Below, one piece after another: positions 6,421 through 9,686 of a stretch of DNA of 9,686 bases. Origin of the DNA: Candidatus Kuenenbacteria bacterium (GTDB taxonomy: Bacteria; Patescibacteriota; Patescibacteriia; UBA2591; PGYQ01); contig JACQWZ010000085.1 of the NCBI GenBank assembly GCA_016209005.1, forward strand, positions 1 to 9,686. The letters are read 5' to 3'. The notes below the pieces were generated by a model that did not search any database, was not told where the DNA came from, and saw only the letters and a list, made by a program, of their open reading frames with translations. The translations under genes and the position numbers were made by a program. Numbering within the stretch: the stretch's first letter is position 1; every line of letters begins with the position of its first letter.

Positions 6421-6568
6421 TAAACCCCTCACCTTTTGTTTCTTTTTTAAAACATATATTTGGAAATTTTGTTAATCCCCCTTAATAATTAGCAAAAAGT
6501 GAAGGGTAAAATTAATTAAAATATATAATAAGTGAATTTAGATTAGCCAATAAAAGGTGATGGGTAAA
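6421..6568. repeat. Three copies of an AAAAGGTGANGGGT motif
   Basis: The motif AAAAGGTGATGGGTAAA is at 6552-6568 and AAAAAGTGAAGGGTAAA at 6494-6510, both plus strand. An inverted copy, AAAAGGTGAGGGGTTTA on the minus strand, is at 6437-6421. The gap 6373-6648 otherwise holds the direct repeat at 6565 and the palindrome at 6606, and no gene. The motif contains a ribosome-site-like GGTG followed by ATG or GTG, so these may be remnants of gene starts. An operator is the alternative. Confidence 0.45.
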
Positions 6569-6588
6569 TTTAAAAACAAGTCATTTTT
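6565..6588 (+). repeat. 24-bp exact direct repeat, copy A
   Basis: Identical over 24 bases to 8510-8533, same direction. In the plus-strand frame it follows ATG (6560) and encodes GKFKNKSFF; the frame runs to 6703. The two copies flank the ATPase and the short-RNA/8044 gene block. Confidence 0.7.
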
Positions 6589-6605
6589 CCACTTTTTCTT
6601 TCTTG

Positions 6606-6623
6606 ATCCGCCAGCTGGCGGAT
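6606..6623. repeat. 18-bp perfect palindrome after the ATPase gene
   Basis: ATCCGCCAGCTGGCGGAT reads the same on both strands and is GC-rich. It lies 25 bases after the ATPase stop and may be a transcript-end or dispersed palindromic repeat; there is no U-tract after it. Confidence 0.6.
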
Positions 6624-6648
6624 TTCCTAAGGTCGAACTTCCGAGTAA

Positions 6649-7827
6649 TTATATTAATCCACTTAAAAACTTATCAGCGCTGATTATTCTAATATTATTT
6701 TGATAAAAATCAATTTTTGATTGTTGCACTACTTGATACGCAAAAGGAATATTTAATTTTTTAACAAAATATTTTAAATATTTTGAGGCTTGTTCGTCAG
6801 ATGATTTTACTTCTATTGCCATCCATGGTTTTTTATCTACGGTTACTAAAAAATCAACTTCTCTGCCCTCTAGATCGCGCAAAAAATACAATTCAACTTT
6901 ATAACCCTTGGTATCATATAAAAAATGAGACATTTTTAATAAATGAGAAGCAATCATATTTTCTAATCTATTGCCCTTATTTTTAATTTGCGACCAATCC
7001 CATAAATACATTTTGGGTTCTTTGCGCAATGATTTAATGGTTTTAGTTAAAAATGGATAAATTCGAAAATGATAATAAAATTTTTCCAAAATATTTACCC
7101 ACAAAGAAATTGTTTTGTGCGCAACTTGTAAATCTTCTCGCAAAGCATTTAATGATAAAAGCGATCCAACCTTATCAGGTAAAATATCTGTTAATATTTG
7201 CAACGCTGATAAATCGCGCACTTGTTCAATATCTCGAATATCTTCTTTAACTAATCTATCTAAACGTTCATTATGAAAACGACGCAATATTTTATCATTC
7301 TTTGCAATAAACGGTTCTGGAAAACCGCCAAAAAATAATAAATCTGTAAATATTTTTGTTATATTTTTTTTAGTTTTTTTAAAAATCAACTCTTTAAATA
7401 TTTTTAAATCAGGTTTTATTTGCAATACTTCAGCCAAAGAAAATGGATGAAGCCGATAATAATAATATCTCCCGATAAGAGAATCTCCGCCTTTTCTGTA
7501 TAAATCTAGTCGAGCGCTGCCCGTAACTAAAATATGAAAAATTTTTTTATACTTATCAAACTCTCCCTTGATATAATTTTTCCATTGTTTATATTTATGA
7601 ATTTCATCAAAAATAATCAAAGTGGATTCAGCTTCAAATTTCCCTTGTAAAATTATTTTTCGATCTTCGCGATTATCCCAATTTAAATAGGTATATTTTT
7701 CATAATTATTCTTACCAACAAGTTGAGCCAAAGTAGTTTTACCAACCTGTCTCGGGCCTCCGATAAAAACCATTTTATTTTTTAAGTCAGTAATTATTGA
7801 AGGATATAAATATCTATTTTTTATCAT
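6649..7827 (-). CDS. AAA ATPase with DUF4143 / PD-(D/E)XK-like C-terminus
   Basis: A member of the widespread AAA_14-DUF4143 ATPases, whose cellular role is not established. Motifs: Walker A GPRQVGKTT (24-32), Walker B LIIFDEIHK (about 70-78, Asp74 and Glu75), sensor-like VTGSARLD (101-108) and GRYYYYRLHPFSLAEV (about 119-134). DUF4143 features follow in the middle: GGFPEPF (167-173) and the RDI.QVRDL block (about 198-206). The C-terminal part has EVDFLV (323-328) and IEVK (338-341), the pattern of a PD-(D/E)XK nuclease-like fold. The 392 residues are complete. It has its own near-perfect promoter 36 bp upstream and no same-strand partner immediately next to it, so it is probably a single-gene unit. 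The start at 7827 is the only one that keeps the N-terminal RYLYPSI segment before Walker A. Confidence 0.88.
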   Translation of the reverse strand: MIKNRYLYPSIITDLKNKMVFIGGPRQVGKTTLAQLVGKNNYEKYTYLNWDNREDRKIILQGKFEAESTLIIFDEIHKYKQWKNYIKGEFDKYKKIFHILVTGSARLDLYRKGGDSLIGRYYYYRLHPFSLAEVLQIKPDLKIFKELIFKKTKKNITKIFTDLLFFGGFPEPFIAKNDKILRRFHNERLDRLVKEDIRDIEQVRDLSALQILTDILPDKVGSLLSLNALREDLQVAHKTISLWVNILEKFYYHFRIYPFLTKTIKSLRKEPKMYLWDWSQIKNKGNRLENMIASHLLKMSHFLYDTKGYKVELYFLRDLEGREVDFLVTVDKKPWMAIEVKSSDEQASKYLKYFVKKLNIPFAYQVVQQSKIDFYQNNIRIISADKFLSGLI

Positions 7828-7863
7828 AATTTTATAAAAATTAAAAATATTATTTTCCTATAT

Positions 7864-7891
7864 ATTATACCTAAGTCAAAAAAATTGTCAA
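7864..7891 (-). promoter_or_regulatory. Near-perfect promoter of the AAA ATPase gene
   Basis: Minus strand: TTGACA (7891-7886), 16-bp spacer, TATAAT (7869-7864). Both hexamers are exact consensus. Predicted start is near 7857, about 30 nt before the ATG at 7827. Confidence 0.8.
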
Positions 7892-7956
7892 ACATTTTCT
7901 ACTTTGGTAAAAAATCAAATTTGTTTTAACCTTTTTCTGATTGTGTATAAATTGGG

Positions 7957-7984
7957 TTGACAGAATTGTGAGGTGTGATATATT
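7957..7984 (+). promoter_or_regulatory. Near-consensus plus-strand promoter for a short RNA
   Basis: TTGACA (7957-7962), 16-bp spacer, TATATT (7979-7984), with an extended -10 TG one base upstream (TGATATATT). Predicted start is near 7991. No plus-strand gene follows: transcription would enter the hairpin at 7992-8045 at once. The ATPase promoter points away from it, about 65 bp to the left. Confidence 0.65.
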
Positions 7985-7990
7985 AGTATT

Positions 7991-8050
7991 GAAAAAGACT
8001 TTCGGCCCGTGGTTTATATACCACACTTAGCGGAAGGTCTTTTTTATTTT
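7991..8050 (+). ncRNA. Predicted ~55-nt structured RNA / two-way terminator
   Basis: AAAAAGAC (7992-7999) pairs perfectly with GTCTTTTT (8037-8044). The stem continues with TTTC against GAAG. After an asymmetric internal loop, an upper hairpin GTGGT/ACCAC (8009-8024) closes a 6-nt loop. On the plus strand the stem is followed by a U-rich run (TTTTTTATTTTT), so the RNA from the promoter at 7957 would be almost only this structure. On the minus strand the same hairpin, ending in five Ts, follows the gene at 8044-8457, whose stop codon lies within its base. It is at least a terminator for that gene; a separate small RNA is inference. Confidence 0.6.
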
Positions 8051-8457
8051 TCAGGGAAGGTAGAGATTAGAAACTTTTGGCCTGTGCGTTTATCTTTCTT
8101 AATCTGTACGTAAAATGCTTCGTTATCAGCAGTGCTACCATAGAATCGGTGAAGTATTTCGGATGGGTTATTTGGGTTTTCTTTTGATTTAGGCGCAAAT
8201 CGTGATTTTTGAATCAGTTCAATAGCACAATTGAAATACTTTAATCGTCTAAATCTATCCTGCCATTTTTCTTTGTCAAATAAATGTTGCCAGAATAGAT
8301 CAAGAAAGATTTTGTCTTTATTAAAATACGCCGACCGCACATAAGTACGGCGTTTTGATTTTCGTCGGATTTCAACGTACAAACCAAAAGCTTTTTTCTT
8401 CACTTCGTGAAAATCGGTACCAGCAAATTTATGTGTCTTGGTTTTGTAAATCTGCAT
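8044..8457 (-). CDS. Small basic protein of unknown function
   Basis: Complete 137-residue protein, very rich in Lys and Arg. The N-terminal half has FHEVKKKAFGLYVEIRRKSK, then RTYVRSAYFNKDKIFLDLFW, so it may contact nucleic acid. The C-terminal half, EILHRFYGSTADNEAFYVQI ending in KFLISTFPEK, has His103 and Arg104 and a beta-rich pattern. This is loosely reminiscent of phage-associated BECR-fold (barnase/colicin/RelE-like) nucleases, but I cannot confirm it. No membrane segment or signal peptide is present. The stop codon is embedded in the terminator hairpin, which also carries a convergent predicted RNA. The word GTGTGATAT stands just upstream of the start (8473-8465, minus strand) and inverted in the plus-strand promoter (7973-7981). 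No Shine-Dalgarno sequence is seen. Confidence 0.7.
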   Translation of the reverse strand: MQIYKTKTHKFAGTDFHEVKKKAFGLYVEIRRKSKRRTYVRSAYFNKDKIFLDLFWQHLFDKEKWQDRFRRLKYFNCAIELIQKSRFAPKSKENPNNPSEILHRFYGSTADNEAFYVQIKKDKRTGQKFLISTFPEK

Positions 8458-8509
8458 AATTCAGATATCACACAAACACTTAAAAAAATATTATGCATTA
8501 AAAAGTGGC

Positions 8510-8533
8510 TAAATTTAAAAACAAGTCATTTTT
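8510..8533 (+). repeat. 24-bp exact direct repeat, copy B
   Basis: Second copy of 6565-6588. In the same frame as copy A it follows GTG (8505) and encodes AKFKNKSFF, then stops at 8558. Both copies look like the start of the same lost gene. Confidence 0.7.
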
Positions 8534-8570
8534 TTCACTCAACCATGCGGATTTTTAGATAGCGTTTTGA

Positions 8571-8583
8571 GGGGACAGTCCCC
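8571..8583. repeat. GC-rich 13-nt hairpin after mreB
   Basis: GGGGACAGTCCCC, a perfect 6-bp inverted repeat about one base, 11 bases after the mreB stop. It may be part of the transcript end, but no U-run follows. Confidence 0.5.
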
Positions 8584-8594
8584 CGATTATAAAA

Positions 8595-9602
8595 TTATTT
8601 TGTCGCCAAGATAGATCTTTTGTAGGATTCTAAATTTTCTAAGGCGATGCCGGTTCCGCGCACTACGCAAAGTAATGAATCATCGGCGACATAGACTGGG
8701 ACATCAATGGCGCGGGAAAGGAGTTTGTCTATATTTCTTAAAAGAGCGCTACCACCGGATAAAACAATTCCTTTATCAATAACATCGGCGGACAATTCGG
8801 GTGGCGTGTTAAAAAGCACGGATTTTACAGCATTAATAATGCCTGTTAATTCATCTTGAATCGCCACTGTTACATCGTCCGAAGTAATATCAATGGTTCT
8901 TGGCAATCCAGAAATTGTATCTCTACCGCGAATTTTCATTTTCATTTTATCTTCTAAAAATAAAGCGGATCCAATTTTAATTTTAACATCTTCGGCCGTG
9001 CGTTCGCCAATGGCCAAATTATATTTTTTCCGAATATATTCAGCGATCGCGCTATCAAATTTATTTCCGCCTAAACGTACTGAAGTATTAGCCACAATAC
9101 CGCCCAAAGAAATAACAGCAATTTCGCTTGTTCCTCCACCCATATCAACAATCATATGTCCAGAAGCGTTGCCAATAGGAATATTCGCGCCAATGGCCGC
9201 GGCAATTGGTTCTTTAATAATGTAGGCCGCTTTTGCTCCGCCAATAAGCGTGGCGTCAATCACTGCCCGACGTTCAGTGGACGTAATCCCAGCCGGCACA
9301 GCAACCATTACTTCTGGTCTAAAAAAATGAATTCCTCCCAAAGCTTTATTAATAAAATATCGTAACATCGCTTCAGTCGTTCTATAATCAGCGATTACTC
9401 CATCTTTAAGAGGCTTGCAAGCAACAATAGTGTCTGGTGTTCTACCAAGCATTTCTTTTGCTTCATTTCCGACAGCTAAAACTTTTTTATCAAAAACAGA
9501 AATAGCGACGACCGAAGGTTCGTCAATAACAATTCCTCTTCCAGGAATATAAACCAAAGTATTAGCCGTGCCTAAATCAATCCCAATTTTTTTAATAAAC
9601 AT
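8595..9602 (-). CDS. mreB: Rod shape-determining protein MreB
   Basis: Bacterial actin that forms membrane-associated filaments and directs peptidoglycan synthesis along the side wall. The actin-fold nucleotide motifs are all present: phosphate-1 DLGTANT (9-15), KEPIAAAIGAN with Glu131, phosphate-2 DMGGGTSE (153-160) and the adenosine motif GIVLSGGSALL (278-288). ERRAVIDAT (110-118) and RLGGNKFD (176-183) are MreB-typical. The 335 residues match the family and start at the expected MFIKKIGIDLG. The gene is markedly less AT-rich than the accessory genes. No mreC or mreD follows on the left. A perfect TATAAT (9659-9654) and a heptamer array precede it; no Shine-Dalgarno sequence is visible. Confidence 0.97.
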   Translation of the reverse strand: MFIKKIGIDLGTANTLVYIPGRGIVIDEPSVVAISVFDKKVLAVGNEAKEMLGRTPDTIVACKPLKDGVIADYRTTEAMLRYFINKALGGIHFFRPEVMVAVPAGITSTERRAVIDATLIGGAKAAYIIKEPIAAAIGANIPIGNASGHMIVDMGGGTSEIAVISLGGIVANTSVRLGGNKFDSAIAEYIRKKYNLAIGERTAEDVKIKIGSALFLEDKMKMKIRGRDTISGLPRTIDITSDDVTVAIQDELTGIINAVKSVLFNTPPELSADVIDKGIVLSGGSALLRNIDKLLSRAIDVPVYVADDSLLCVVRGTGIALENLESYKRSILATK

Positions 9603-9612
9603 AGAAGGAAAA

Positions 9613-9647
9613 GTAACCAGTAACGAGTAACCGGTAACCAGTAATAA
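9613..9647. repeat. Heptamer tandem repeat in the mreB leader
   Basis: Five 7-base units on the plus strand: GTAACCA, GTAACGA, GTAACCG, GTAACCA, GTAATAA. The array starts 11 bases from the mreB ATG and ends just below the -10 box, so it would form most of the 5' untranslated leader. Confidence 0.75.
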
Positions 9648-9653
9648 AAATAA

Positions 9654-9659
9654 ATTATA
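9654..9659 (-). promoter_or_regulatory. Possible mreB -10 box
   Basis: Perfect TATAAT on the minus strand. The region 15-18 bases upstream has no good TTGACA and falls in the end of the MITE-like sequence. Predicted start is near 9647. Confidence 0.35.
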
Positions 9660-9675
9660 AGAAGTAATTCTGTAG

Positions 9676-9686
9676 TTCAGGACTTA
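9676..9686. mobile_element. Truncated end of a second MITE-like copy
   Basis: TTCAGGACTTA, the last 11 bases of the window, equals the first 11 bases of the element at 3866. The rest is outside the window. Confidence 0.45.

Noticed and set aside
6606..6623. Intrinsic terminator for the ATPase gene
   Set aside because: A perfect palindrome, but no U-tract follows on the minus strand and there is no loop; listed as a repeat only.
6560..6703. 48-codon plus-strand ORF with a GGTG-ATG start as a real gene
   Set aside because: It runs through an 18-bp palindrome and overlaps the ATPase 3' end antisense; the start repeats at 8505 with a different short ending, so it looks like a fossil start.
7991..8457. 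Classical type III (ToxIN-like) toxin-antitoxin
   Set aside because: The protein does not resemble ToxN, the RNA is a single unit rather than a tandem array, and the orientation is convergent. Kept only as a speculative finding.

Overview
This is an AT-rich window. Every convincing gene lies on the minus strand, so transcription runs right to left. Intact single-copy housekeeping genes (mreB, alr, a DNA polymerase III delta-prime gene, a LemA-family gene) sit between small accessory modules, decayed genes and many short palindromic or tandem repeats. Compact genes, low GC, AbiE and AAA/DUF4143 modules and GC-rich dispersed palindromes fit a Patescibacteria (CPR) genome. That placement is an inference: no rRNA or other phylogenetic marker is present. 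The standard bacterial code fits, because all intact genes run full length without internal TGA.

Layout, right to left (direction of transcription). At 9676-9686 the window cuts what looks like the end of a small inverted-repeat element. A heptamer repeat array then lies in the leader of mreB (8595-9602). Next is a small basic protein of unknown function (8044-8457), whose stop codon lies inside a strong two-way terminator hairpin. That hairpin is also the whole body of a predicted ~55-nt RNA driven from the plus strand by a near-consensus promoter (7957-7984). A separate near-perfect promoter (7864-7891) drives an AAA ATPase with a C-terminal DUF4143/nuclease-like domain (6649-7827). A repeat-rich gap follows, then alanine racemase (5230-6372), holB-like (4090-5103), a 120-bp MITE-like element plus a 45-nt near-perfect hairpin (3866-4078), and lemA (3216-3773).

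The left third is accessory DNA. A complete AbiEi/AbiEii pair (type IV toxin-antitoxin, phage abortive infection) at 1631-2991 has its own near-consensus promoter and is bracketed by two direct copies of a ~118-bp repeat (1499-1616, 3079-3197). A third, shorter copy (166-233) follows another module of two decayed genes: an unrecognised ~237-codon gene broken by a frameshift and a stop (784-1495), and the C-terminal end of an AAA/DUF4143-type ATPase with at least three frameshifts (289-650). Each repeat copy begins shortly after a gene's stop codon, which gives a cassette-like arrangement.

The window therefore holds peptidoglycan and shape functions (MreB; Alr for D-alanine), replication (delta-prime), and at least one defence/toxin-antitoxin cassette. 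The two less understood items are the repeat-bracketed cassettes and the short-RNA/basic-protein convergent pair.
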